From contig CAWKKJ010000014.1 in NCBI GenBank assembly GCA_963850205.1, positions 62,001-126,000 on the forward strand: DNA of 64,000 nt. Direction: 5' to 3'. Position numbers and translations under genes: made by a program. A model generated the notes under the pieces. The model searched no databases and was not told where the DNA came from. It saw only the letters and a program-made list of their open reading frames with translations. This DNA is from JACVRW01 sp963850205 (GTDB taxonomy: Bacteria > Actinomycetota > Thermoleophilia > Solirubrobacterales > Thermoleophilaceae). Of the stretch, positions 52,441 to 60,813 are shown piece after piece. How positions within the stretch are numbered: the stretch's first letter is position 1; each line of letters opens with the position of its first letter.

Positions 52441-53723
52441 GGCCGCCGCTTCCGGCCGGGCCCTACCTGATCGTCGGGCTGGCCCGCTCGGGCGCCGCAG
52501 CGGCGCGGATGCTGGCCCCCCACGGGCCGGTCCTGGCCGCCGACCGGGCCCGGCCCGAGGTCCCCGAGGGGATCGAGGCCCACCTGGAGAGCGACGGGGT
52601 CGAGCTGCTCGACCGGGTGGCCTGTGTGGTCAAGAGCCCCGGGGTGCCCAACGAGGCGCCCGCGATCGCGGCCGCGCGCGAGCGCGGCCTGCCGGTCTAC
52701 GGCGAGCTCGAGCTGGCCTGGCGGCTGCTGCCCAACCCCTTCCTGGCCGTGACCGGCACCAACGGGAAGACCACCACGGTCGAGCTGCTTGGGGCCGTGC
52801 ATCGCGAGGCCGGGGTGCCGGCGGCCGTGGCCGGGAACGTGGGCACGCCGCTGTCCTCGCTGGTGGGGGCGGTCAGCCCCGAGACCGTGATCGTGTGCGA
52901 GGTCTCGAGCTTCCAGGCCGAGGACGCCGACGCCTTCGCCCCCGACACCGCCCTGCTGCTCAACCTGGCCGAGGACCACCTCGACCGCCACGGCACCTTC
53001 GCCGCCTACCGGGAGGCCAAGCTGCGGGTGTTCGCTCGCCAGGCCCCCGAGCAGACGGCCGTGGCCCCGTCCGGCTGCTTGCTGCCGGGCGAGGGGCGGC
53101 GGGTGAGCTTCGGCACGGGCCGGGACGCCGACCTGGCCCTGCCCGGGGACACGCTGCTGTGGAGGGGAGAGCCGCTGATGGCGGCGAGCGAGATCCGGCT
53201 GCGCGGCGCGCACAACACCGAGAACGCCATGGGGGCGGCGGCGGCCGCGCTGGCCGCCGGCCTGGCGCCCGAGCCCGTCGTGGCCGCCCTGAAGAGCTTC
53301 GCGGGCGTGCCCCACCGCCTGGAGGAGGTGGGGACGGTGAACGGCGTGCTCTTCGTCAACGACTCCAAAGCCACCAACGTGGCCTCGGCCGTACGCGGGA
53401 TCGAGGCCTTCGAGGGCGGGGTCCACGCCATCCTGGGCGGCAGCCTCAAGGGCGGCGGCTTCCGCGGGCTGCGTGACGCGGTGGCCTCGCGCTGCGCGGC
53501 CTGTTATCTGATCGGCGAGGCCGCCGGCCCGCTCGAAGAGGACCTCGCCGGCACCGCTCTCCTGCACTCCTGCGGCCGGCTCGAGGCCGCCGTCGAGGCC
53601 GCCACCCGCGCGGCCCGCCCCGGCGAGGTGGTGCTGCTCTCCCCGGCCTGCGCCAGCTACGACCAGTACGCCGACTACGAGGAGCGCGGGGCCCGTTTCC
53701 GCTCGCTGGTGCCGCGAGCATGA
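52437..53723 (+). CDS. murD: UDP-MurNAc-L-alanine:D-glutamate ligase (MurD)
   Basis: A 428-aa Mur ligase adding D-Glu to UDP-MurNAc-L-Ala. N-terminal Rossmann region YLIVGLARSGAAAARML, then KSPGVPNEAPAIAAA, the ATP site VTGTNGKTTTVELLGAV, EVSSFQAEDADAFAPDTALL, NLAEDHLDRHGTF, NDSKATNVASAVRGIEAF and LLSPACASYDQYADYEERG. The GTG start overlaps the mraY stop (GTGA). Confidence 0.93.
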   Translation: MRPPLPAGPYLIVGLARSGAAAARMLAPHGPVLAADRARPEVPEGIEAHLESDGVELLDRVACVVKSPGVPNEAPAIAAARERGLPVYGELELAWRLLPNPFLAVTGTNGKTTTVELLGAVHREAGVPAAVAGNVGTPLSSLVGAVSPETVIVCEVSSFQAEDADAFAPDTALLLNLAEDHLDRHGTFAAYREAKLRVFARQAPEQTAVAPSGCLLPGEGRRVSFGTGRDADLALPGDTLLWRGEPLMAASEIRLRGAHNTENAMGAAAAALAAGLAPEPVVAALKSFAGVPHRLEEVGTVNGVLFVNDSKATNVASAVRGIEAFEGGVHAILGGSLKGGGFRGLRDAVASRCAACYLIGEAAGPLEEDLAGTALLHSCGRLEAAVEAATRAARPGEVVLLSPACASYDQYADYEERGARFRSLVPRA

Positions 53724-53753
53724 CTTTGCCCGCCGGCGTCGAAGAGCCTCCGG

Positions 53754-54983
53754 ATGGCCCGCCGCAGCGCCGCCCGCCAGCGTCCCGTCGAGTACTCGAT
53801 CCTCTACACCGCGACGCTCTGCCTGCTGGCCTTCGGGGCGGTGATGGTCTACTCGGCCAGCTCGGCCGAGTCGCTGCTCGGCAGCGGCGACCCCTCGTTC
53901 TACCTCAAGCGCTACGTGGCCTTCGGGCTGCTCGGGCTGGTGCTGCTCCACGTCGCCTCGCGCCGCGGCCTGGCCGCCGTCCGGGGGCTCACCCCGATCC
54001 TGCTGGTGGCCTCCTTTGCCCTCACGATCGCGGTGATGCTGCCGGGGGTGGGGGTCACCACGAACGGGGCCACGCGCTGGCTGGGCGCCGGGCCGCTCCA
54101 GTTCCAGCCCTCGGAGCTGCTCAAGGTCTCGCTGGTGCTCTATGCCTGCATGATGCTGGCGGCCCGGCCCCAGTCGACCAGGACACTCAGCGGGCTGGTC
54201 AAGCCGCTCCTGCTGGTGGTCGGGGTGGCCTGCCTGCTGCTCCTCAAGCAGCCGGACATGGGCACGGCGATGGTGATCTGCTTCGCGATCGGCGCGCTCT
54301 TGATCGCCGCCGGCACGCCCACGCGGCTGCTGGGCACGGTGGGCGGTACGCTGGCCGGGCTTGCGCTGCTGGTGGCGCTGGTCGAGCCCTACCGGCGCGA
54401 GCGGCTCACCTCGTTCATCGACCCCTTCTCCGACGCCGGCGACAGCGGCTTCCAGGCGGTGCAGGCGCTCACCGCCATGGGCTCGGGCGGCTTCTTCGGG
54501 GTGGGCCTGGGGGAGTCGGTGCAGAAGATCTACTACCTGCCCGAGGCCCACACCGACATGATCCTGGCCATTATCGGCGAGGAGCTGGGCCTCCTGGGCA
54601 TCCTGGCCGTGGTGGGACTGTACGGGCTGATCGCCTACGCGGGGCTGCGGGTGGCCAAGCTGGCCCGCGACCTGTACTCGAAGCTGCTGGCCGCCGGGAT
54701 CACCTCGCTGGTGCTGTGTCAGGCCACGCTCAACCTGTTCGCCGTTCTGGGGATGGCCCCGCTCACCGGGGTGCCGCTGCCGCTGATCTCCTACGGCAGC
54801 ACCAACCTCGTCGTCATGCTCGGGGCCATGGGCCTGCTGTTGAACGTGGCCGCCACCGGCGGCCGGGCCGAGCGCAAGGGCAAGCCGGAGCTGCACGCCA
54901 TCGACGGAGGCTTCAGTGCCGACGATCGCGATAGCGGCCGGTGGTACGGCGGGGCACGTCGTGCCGGCGCTCGCGGTCGCTGA
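53754..54983 (+). CDS. ftsW: lipid II polymerase FtsW (SEDS family)
   Basis: A 409-aa membrane protein with about ten helices. SEDS hallmarks: VMVYSASSAESLL, NGATRWLGAGPLQFQPSELL, KQPDMGTAMV, GGFFGVGLGESVQKIYYLPE, AHTDMILAIIGEELGLLG and GVPLPLISYGSTNL. It polymerises glycan strands at the septum with the FtsI partner. ATG start 30 nt after murD, with a weak ribosome site. The last 68 nt overlap murG, longer than any other overlap in the cluster. Confidence 0.93.
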   Translation: MARRSAARQRPVEYSILYTATLCLLAFGAVMVYSASSAESLLGSGDPSFYLKRYVAFGLLGLVLLHVASRRGLAAVRGLTPILLVASFALTIAVMLPGVGVTTNGATRWLGAGPLQFQPSELLKVSLVLYACMMLAARPQSTRTLSGLVKPLLLVVGVACLLLLKQPDMGTAMVICFAIGALLIAAGTPTRLLGTVGGTLAGLALLVALVEPYRRERLTSFIDPFSDAGDSGFQAVQALTAMGSGGFFGVGLGESVQKIYYLPEAHTDMILAIIGEELGLLGILAVVGLYGLIAYAGLRVAKLARDLYSKLLAAGITSLVLCQATLNLFAVLGMAPLTGVPLPLISYGSTNLVVMLGAMGLLLNVAATGGRAERKGKPELHAIDGGFSADDRDSGRWYGGARRAGARGR

Positions 54984-55995
54984 CGAGCTGCGCCGGCGCG
55001 GCGCCCGGGTGGAGTTCATCGGCGGCGAGCGGGCCGAGGTGGAGCTGGTGGCCGGCGCCGGCTTTCCCCTCCACCGCCTGCGGGTGGCGGGCCTGGACCG
55101 GCGCAACCCGGTACGGGCGGCGCGGGCTCTGGCGCTCGCCGGCCGGGCCACGAGCCGGGCACGCGGGATCCTGCGCGGGATGGGCGCCGGCGCCGTGCTC
55201 GGGGCCGGCGGCTACGTGGCCGGGCCGGCGGGCCTTGCCGCCCGCTCGCTCGGGCTGCCGCTGGCCCTGACCGAGGCCGACAGCCACCTCGGGATCTCCA
55301 ACCGCCTCCTCGCGCCGCTGGCCCGGCGCGTGTTCCTGGCCTTCCCGATCGCCGGGTGCACCGGCGGGCGCTACGTGGTGTCAGGCCGGCCGCTGGCCGC
55401 GGACACGGGGCGCGCCGACCGCACGGTGGCACGTGAGCGCTTCGGCCTGCCCGCCGATTCCCCCTGCGTGCTGATCTTCGGCGGGTCGCTCGGCGCCCGC
55501 CGCCTCAACCGGGCGGCGGTGGAGGCCTTCGGCGGCCCGGGTGCGCCCATCGCCGTTCTGCACGCCTGCGGGCACCGCGACCACGCGGAGCTGCGAGGGC
55601 GGCTCGACGAGCTGGGCTCGCCGGCGCACTACCGGCTGTTCGCCTACGTCGAGCCCTTCGCCGACGCCCTCGCGGCCGCCGACCTGGTGGTCTCGCGCGC
55701 CGGCGGATCGGTACTCGAGGTGGCCGCCGCCGGGCTGCCGGCGATCCTGGTGCCCTACCCGCAGGCCAGCGCCGACCACCAGACGGCCAACGCGCGCTTC
55801 ATGGAACGGGCCGGCGCGGCGGTGGTGGTGCCCGACGGCGACCTCGACGCCGCCCGGCTGACCCGCGAGGTCGAGGCCCTGCTGGCGGCGCCGGAGCGCC
55901 TGGAGGCCATGTCCGAGGCGGCGCGCGCCGCGGGGCGGCCGGGCGCCGCCGGGATGATCGCCGACGAGCTGCTGGCCCTCGCGGCACAGCACTAA
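54916..55995 (+). CDS. murG: UDP-GlcNAc transferase MurG
   Basis: A 359-aa GT-B glycosyltransferase that makes lipid II from lipid I at the inner membrane face. N-terminal loop AAGGTAGHVVPALAVADEL, the region GAGGYVAGPAGLAARSLGLP, then FGGSLGARRLNRAA and the UDP-GlcNAc-binding SRAGGSVLEVAAAGLPAILV with YPQASADHQTANARFMERAG. GTG start with GGAGG at 54906. The stop TAA is part of a possible -10 for murC. Confidence 0.93.
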   Translation: MPTIAIAAGGTAGHVVPALAVADELRRRGARVEFIGGERAEVELVAGAGFPLHRLRVAGLDRRNPVRAARALALAGRATSRARGILRGMGAGAVLGAGGYVAGPAGLAARSLGLPLALTEADSHLGISNRLLAPLARRVFLAFPIAGCTGGRYVVSGRPLAADTGRADRTVARERFGLPADSPCVLIFGGSLGARRLNRAAVEAFGGPGAPIAVLHACGHRDHAELRGRLDELGSPAHYRLFAYVEPFADALAAADLVVSRAGGSVLEVAAAGLPAILVPYPQASADHQTANARFMERAGAAVVVPDGDLDAARLTREVEALLAAPERLEAMSEAARAAGRPGAAGMIADELLALAAQH

Positions 55996-56008
55996 GGTCC
56001 GGCCCGCC

Positions 56009-57352
56009 ATGGCCGACACGCCGTTCACGGGACGCAGCCTGCACTTCATCGGGATCGGCGGGGCGGGCATGAGCGGCCTGGCCCTGGTGGCGCGCGAGCT
56101 CGGGGCCCGGGTGTCGGGCTCCGACCGGGCCGACTCGCCCTTCGCCGCCCGTCTGCGGTCCGCCGGCATCGACCCGGTGATCGGCCACGACGCCGCCAAC
56201 CTGCCCACGGGCGCCGAGGTGGTCGTGTCCACGGCCATCCCCGACGACAACCCCGAGCTCGCGGCCGCCCGCGCGGCGGGCGCCCGGGTGCTCCACCGGG
56301 GCGACCTGCTCGGCCAGCTGTCGGCGATGAAGCGGACGATCGCGGTGAGCGGCACCCACGGCAAGACCACCACCGCCTCCATGGCCGCTCACGCGCTGCG
56401 CGAGGCCGGGCGCGCCCCGGCGTTCCTGATCGGCGGGGAGCTGCGGACGGCACAGACCAACGCGGGCTGGGGCACGGGGGAGTGGGCCGTGATCGAGGGC
56501 GACGAGTCCGACCGCTCCTTTCTCAAGCTGGACCGAGAGGTGGCGGTGGTCACCAACATGGAGCTCGACCACCACGCGACCTACCGCGGGCTCGCCGAAC
56601 TGCGGGAGGCCTTCCGCGAGTTCCTCGAGCCGGCGACCTCGCGGGTGGTGGGTGCGGGCCTGGACCTGCCCGGCGCCGAGGGCACGGTGACCTTCGGGAT
56701 CGACGAGGGCGCATTCCGTGCCGAGCGGCTCGAGCTGCACCCCGGCGGCTCGCGCTTTGTCGTCGAGGACACCACCGTGGACCTGAGGGTCCCGGGCCGG
56801 CACAACGTGCTGAACGCCCTTGCCGCCCTCGCGGCCTGCCGGGCCGCCGGCCTGGCGCCGCCCGACGCCGCGCCCGCCCTGGCCGGCTTCACCGGGGCCG
56901 GCCGCCGCTTCGAGGAGCACGGCCGGAGCGCCGCGGGGGCCCTGGTCTACGACGACTACGCGCATCACCCCACCGAGGTGCGGGCCACGCTGGAGGCCGC
57001 CCGCACGCTGCGCCCGGCCCGGCTGGTGGCCTGCTTTCAGCCCCACCTGTTCTCGCGCACGAGGATGCTGGCTCGCGAGTTCGGGCGGGCGCTCGCCACC
57101 GCCGACCTGGTGGTGGTGCTCGACGTCTATCCCGCCCGCGAGCGAGCCGAGGACTTCCCGGGCGTCAGCGGACTGATGGTGGCCGGCGCCGCCGCCGACG
57201 CCGCCGCCGGCCGCCCCGTCTGGTGGCTGCCGCAGGCCGAGGACGCCCAGCGGATGCTGGCGGCCGAGCTGCGCGACGGCGACCTGCTCCTGACCCTCGG
57301 GGCCGGCGACGTGGACGGGCTGGCCCGCGCGCTCAGCGAGGAGGAGGCGTGA
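56009..57352 (+). CDS. murC: UDP-MurNAc:L-alanine ligase (MurC)
   Basis: A 447-aa Mur ligase adding L-Ala to UDP-MurNAc. Opening HFIGIGGAGMSGLALVAREL, ATP site VSGTHGKTTTASMAAHAL, EGDESDRSFLKL, TNMELDHHATYRGL, DDYAHHPTEVRATLEA and FQPHLFSRTRML. TAAGGT at 55993-55998 ends 10 nt before the ATG and could be a leaderless-type -10. Stop overlaps murB (GTGA). Confidence 0.93.
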   Translation: MADTPFTGRSLHFIGIGGAGMSGLALVARELGARVSGSDRADSPFAARLRSAGIDPVIGHDAANLPTGAEVVVSTAIPDDNPELAAARAAGARVLHRGDLLGQLSAMKRTIAVSGTHGKTTTASMAAHALREAGRAPAFLIGGELRTAQTNAGWGTGEWAVIEGDESDRSFLKLDREVAVVTNMELDHHATYRGLAELREAFREFLEPATSRVVGAGLDLPGAEGTVTFGIDEGAFRAERLELHPGGSRFVVEDTTVDLRVPGRHNVLNALAALAACRAAGLAPPDAAPALAGFTGAGRRFEEHGRSAAGALVYDDYAHHPTEVRATLEAARTLRPARLVACFQPHLFSRTRMLAREFGRALATADLVVVLDVYPARERAEDFPGVSGLMVAGAAADAAAGRPVWWLPQAEDAQRMLAAELRDGDLLLTLGAGDVDGLARALSEEEA

Positions 57353-58260
57353 GCGGCCTCCCCGAGGGCGTGCAGGCGGACTACCCGCTGGCCCGCCTGA
57401 CCACCATCCGCACAGGGGGGCCGGCGGACTTCTTCGCCCGGCCCGATTCCGTCGACCGCCTGGCCGGCCTGCTCGCGTGGGCCAAGGAAGGCGGAATCGA
57501 GGTAGGAGTGGTGGGCTCGGGCTCGAACCTGCTGGTAGCGGATGCGGGATTCCGAGGACTCGTCGTGAAACTGGACGGCTCGCTGGCTGCGATCGAGCAG
57601 GAGGACGAGCGCCTGCGCTGCGGTGGCGGGGCCCGGCTGCCCCAGGCGGCGGCCCGCGCGGCCCGCGCCGGGCTGAGCGGCCTGGAGTTCGGGGTGAACA
57701 TCCCCGGCACGGTGGGTGGCGCCGTGCGCATGAACGCCAACGCCTACGGCGGCGAGCTGGCCCGCGTGCTCGAGTGGGTGGAGATCTGCTCGCCCGAGGG
57801 CACCGACCGCCGCGGGCCCGCCGAGCTCGGCTTCTCCTACCGGCGCTCCAACCTCGGCCCCAGGGAGATCGTGGCCGGCGCCTCGTTCGCGCTCAGCCCG
57901 GCGCCGCCGGAATCGGTCAAGGCCACGCTGGCGGAGATGCGGGCCTCGCGCAAGGCCGCCCAGCCCTCCGGCATCAAGACCTTCGGCTCCACCTTCAAGA
58001 ACCCCGACGACCCCATCGCCGAGGGGCGCAGCGCGGGCGTCCTGCTGGACGAGGCCGGGTGCCGCGGGCTTACCGTGGGCGGCGCCCGCTTCTCGGAGAA
58101 GCACGCGAACTTCGTGGAGAACATGGGCGAGGCCACCACGGCCGACGTGGTGGCGCTCATGGCGGCCGGTCGCCGCCGGGTGCACGATCGGCTGGGGGTC
58201 GAGCTCGAGGCCGAGGTGCAGTACCTCGGGGAGGTCGAGCCGGTGGAGACGGGTTCATGA
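57349..58260 (+). CDS. murB: UDP-N-acetylenolpyruvoylglucosamine reductase (MurB)
   Basis: A 303-aa FAD enzyme producing UDP-MurNAc. FAD-binding motifs RTGGPADFFARP and VVGSGSNLLVADAGFRG, then GVNIPGTVGGAVRMNANAYG, YRRSNLGPREIVAGASF, and the catalytic-Ser region KTFGSTFKNPDD, with Glu in FSEKHANFVEN. Overlaps both neighbours by four nt. Confidence 0.93.
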   Translation: MSGLPEGVQADYPLARLTTIRTGGPADFFARPDSVDRLAGLLAWAKEGGIEVGVVGSGSNLLVADAGFRGLVVKLDGSLAAIEQEDERLRCGGGARLPQAAARAARAGLSGLEFGVNIPGTVGGAVRMNANAYGGELARVLEWVEICSPEGTDRRGPAELGFSYRRSNLGPREIVAGASFALSPAPPESVKATLAEMRASRKAAQPSGIKTFGSTFKNPDDPIAEGRSAGVLLDEAGCRGLTVGGARFSEKHANFVENMGEATTADVVALMAAGRRRVHDRLGVELEAEVQYLGEVEPVETGS

Positions 58261-59126
58261 GGGTGGGCGGCGCGGCTGTGGCCCTGCGCCGGCTGCGGTT
58301 GCCCCGCGCTGTGCGACTCCCGCGCCTCTCGCCCCGGCTGCGCCTCGTGCTCCTGGTGCTGGCGACGGTGGCCCTCGTCCTGGCCGCCGCCTTCCGCTTC
58401 TGGCTGCGCGACTCGGAACTGGTGGCGGTCGAGCGCGTGGTCGTGACCGGCCTGACCACCGACGAGGCCACGCGCGTGCGGGGCGCGCTCGAGGCCAGCG
58501 CCCGCAGCATGACCACCCTGCACGTCGACAGCGAGCGCCTCGAGCGGGCGGTGGAGGCCTTTCCGGTGGTGCGGGGGGTCGAGCTGGACGCCCGCTTCCC
58601 GCACGAGCTGCGCATCCGGGTGCTGGAGTACCGCCCGGCGGCGATCGCCCAGACCGACGCCGGCCGCGTGCCGGTGGCCGCCGACGGCACCGTGCTCCGC
58701 GGCCTGCCGGTGGAGGGCAGGCTGCCGGGCATCCTGGCCGAGAAGGGCGTGAAGGGCGAGCGGCTGGCCGACGCCGAGGCCCGGTCGGCGGCGCTCGTCG
58801 CGGGCGCGGCGCCGGCCGCGCTGCACGGCAAGCTCGAGGGGGTCGAGAGCCGCACCGACGAGGGCCTCGTGGTGGAGCTGCGCGACGGCCCCGAGCTGAT
58901 TTTCGGCGACGCCTCGCGCGCGGGGGCGAAATGGATCGCCGCCGCGCGCGTGCTGGCCGATCCCAAGGCCGAGGGCGCCGGCTACATCGACGTCCGCCTG
59001 CCGGGCCGGCCGGCGGCGGGGGGCCTGGCGGCCGAGACGGTGGCGCCGGTGGCGCCGGCGGGCGCGAGCGCCTCGACGACGGCGCCGGCCGCGCCCGCGG
59101 CGGCCGACACAACCCTCAACCCGTAG
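58257..59126 (+). CDS. ftsQ: cell division protein FtsQ
   Basis: A 289-aa bitopic division protein. Basic cytosolic region, membrane helix LRLVLLVLATVALVLAAAFR, a POTRA domain (LVAVERVVVTGLTTDEATRV to VLEYRPAAIAQ) and an FtsQ-type beta domain, ending in a Pro/Ala/Thr tail. It is typical in position between murB and ftsZ. ATG overlaps the murB stop. The 3' end is within a large inverted repeat. Confidence 0.85.
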   Translation: MRVGGAAVALRRLRLPRAVRLPRLSPRLRLVLLVLATVALVLAAAFRFWLRDSELVAVERVVVTGLTTDEATRVRGALEASARSMTTLHVDSERLERAVEAFPVVRGVELDARFPHELRIRVLEYRPAAIAQTDAGRVPVAADGTVLRGLPVEGRLPGILAEKGVKGERLADAEARSAALVAGAAPAALHGKLEGVESRTDEGLVVELRDGPELIFGDASRAGAKWIAAARVLADPKAEGAGYIDVRLPGRPAAGGLAAETVAPVAPAGASASTTAPAAPAAADTTLNP

Positions 59127-59166
59127 TCGAGCTGCGGGTCAAGTCTCGACTTGCGGTAGAGGGTTG
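59109..59166 (+). other. inverted-repeat structure in the ftsQ-ftsZ gap
   Basis: ACAACCCTC (59109-59117) pairs with GAGGGTTGT (59158-59166). Between the arms are ACCCG/CGGGT and the palindrome CAAGTC-TC-GACTTG at 59140-59153, so a branched structure is possible. It starts in the last codons of ftsQ and could end the upstream transcript. Confidence 0.5.
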
Positions 59167-59192
59167 TCCTGCAGGTTTCGTTGCAGGGGCAA

Positions 59193-59222
59193 TTGACAAT
59201 TCCGCGGATTGCTGTCTACAGT
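59193..59222 (+). promoter_or_regulatory. ftsZ promoter
   Basis: TTGACA at 59193-59198, 18 nt, TACAGT at 59217-59222: near-consensus sigma-A elements. Start of transcription would be near 59229, about 65 nt before ftsZ. It allows ftsZ expression separate from the dcw operon. Confidence 0.8.
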
Positions 59223-59293
59223 CCGGCCTTCACGGCGATCTCGAAACCCTCGATGATCGCTTGAGCTTCGGACGGTAGGAGAGGGACACCTCA

Positions 59294-60382
59294 ATGGATA
59301 CGGGCAGCTATCTGGCCGTCATCAAGGTCGTCGGGATCGGCGGCGGCGGCACGAACGCCGTCAACCGGATGGTGGACGCGGGCCTCAAGGGGGTCGAGTT
59401 CATCGCCGTGAACACCGACGCGCAGGCGCTCCAGATGTGCGACGCCGACATCAAGCTCCAGATCGGCGACCAGCTCACGCGCGGGCTGGGCGCCGGGGCC
59501 GATCCGGAGGTCGGCTACGGCGCGGCCAACGAGAGCCGCGACGAGATCAAGGAGGCGCTCAAGGGCGCCGACATGGTCTTCGTGACCGCCGGCGAGGGCG
59601 GCGGCACCGGCACGGGCGCCGCGCCCGTGATCGCCGAGGTGTCCAAGCAGGAGGTCGGCGCCCTGACCGTGGGCGTGGTGACCAAGCCGTTCGACTTCGA
59701 GGGCACTCAGCGCATGCGCCAGGCCGTGGACGGCATCGACCGCCTGCGCGAGCAGGTCGACACGATGATCGTGATCCCCAACGAGAAGCTGCTCGCGGTG
59801 GTGGAGCGCCGCACGAGCATCCTGGACGCCTTCCGCGAGGCCGATGCCGTGCTCGGGCAGGGCGTGCAGGGCATCACCGACCTCATCACCACCCCCGGCC
59901 TGATCAACCTGGACTTCGCCGACGTGCGCACCATCATGCACGAGGCCGGCTCCGCGCTCATGGGCATCGGCGAGGCCTCCGGCGAGAACCGGGCCGCCGA
60001 GGCGGGCAAGAACGCCATCTCGAGCCCGCTGCTGGAGCAGTCGGTGGAGGGCGCCACCGGGATCCTGCTCAACATCACCGGCGGCAGCGACCTGGGCCTG
60101 TTCGAGGTCAACGAGGCGGCCGAGATCATCCAGGCCGCCGCCGACCAGAACTCCAACATCATCTTCGGCGCGGTGGTCGACGACGATCTGGGCGACGGGG
60201 TGCGAGTGACGGTGATCGCCACCGGCTTCGAGCGGCCGAGCCGCACGCCGCTGTTCGCCGAGGACTCGACCGGTCGCCGGCGTGAGCCGCGGCGGCGCGA
60301 CGTGTCGATGGACGACCGCCAGCGCAAGTCGCTCGAGATCTCCGAGGACGAGATCGACGTGCCGTCCTTCCTCCGCGACTGA
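59294..60382 (+). CDS. ftsZ: cell division GTPase FtsZ
   Basis: A 362-aa tubulin-like GTPase that forms the Z ring. IKVVGIGGGGTNAVNRMV, AVNTDAQALQ, the tubulin signature AGEGGGTGTGAAPVIAE, the T7-loop region NLDFADVRTIM and the C-terminal peptide DEIDVPSFLRD, which binds FtsZ partners. ATG follows AGGAGAGG. It has its own promoter and is the last member of the cluster; no ftsA or sepF is adjacent. Confidence 0.95.
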   Translation: MDTGSYLAVIKVVGIGGGGTNAVNRMVDAGLKGVEFIAVNTDAQALQMCDADIKLQIGDQLTRGLGAGADPEVGYGAANESRDEIKEALKGADMVFVTAGEGGGTGTGAAPVIAEVSKQEVGALTVGVVTKPFDFEGTQRMRQAVDGIDRLREQVDTMIVIPNEKLLAVVERRTSILDAFREADAVLGQGVQGITDLITTPGLINLDFADVRTIMHEAGSALMGIGEASGENRAAEAGKNAISSPLLEQSVEGATGILLNITGGSDLGLFEVNEAAEIIQAAADQNSNIIFGAVVDDDLGDGVRVTVIATGFERPSRTPLFAEDSTGRRREPRRRDVSMDDRQRKSLEISEDEIDVPSFLRD

Positions 60383-60432
60383 ATTCCGTCCGGGAGATCC
60401 AGCCGCCCGACACGGCGCTCGCCTTCGAGGCG

Positions 60433-60813
60433 ATGCGCGCCCTGCGCTCGCACTGGGACGACGAGGCCGAGTTCGTGCGCCGGGTCGACACACAGCAGCG
60501 GCCACTGGGCTACCGCCTGGTGGGCGTGTTCGGCGAGGACGGGCGCTGCCTGGCCGTGGCCGGCTTCCGGCTGGTGCACACCCTGGCCTGGGGCGACTTC
60601 CTCTACGTCGACGACCTTTCCACCCCGCCCGAGGGCCGGCGCCGGGGTTACGGGCGGGCGCTGCTCGACTGGTGCGCCGCGGAGGCACGCCGGCTGGGCT
60701 GCGCAGAGCTCCACCTCGACTCGGGCCTCGGGCCCGAGCGCGAGGATGCCCATCGGCTCTACTTCAACGCCGGGCTGCGCATCACGAGCTTTCACTTCGC
60801 CCGGAGCCTCTGA
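60433..60813 (+). CDS. GNAT-family acetyltransferase
   Basis: A 126-aa (from ATG 60433) acetyltransferase. Acetyl-CoA site DLSTPPEGRRRGYGRALLDW; late helix RLYFNAGLRITSFHFAR. The family's first strand appears upstream in frame (VREIQPPDTALAFEA), but the only possible start there is CTG at 60379, which overlaps the ftsZ stop (CTGA). The true start may be that CTG. Substrate unknown. Stop overlaps the M20 gene (TGATG). Confidence 0.75.
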   Translation: MRALRSHWDDEAEFVRRVDTQQRPLGYRLVGVFGEDGRCLAVAGFRLVHTLAWGDFLYVDDLSTPPEGRRRGYGRALLDWCAAEARRLGCAELHLDSGLGPEREDAHRLYFNAGLRITSFHFARSL

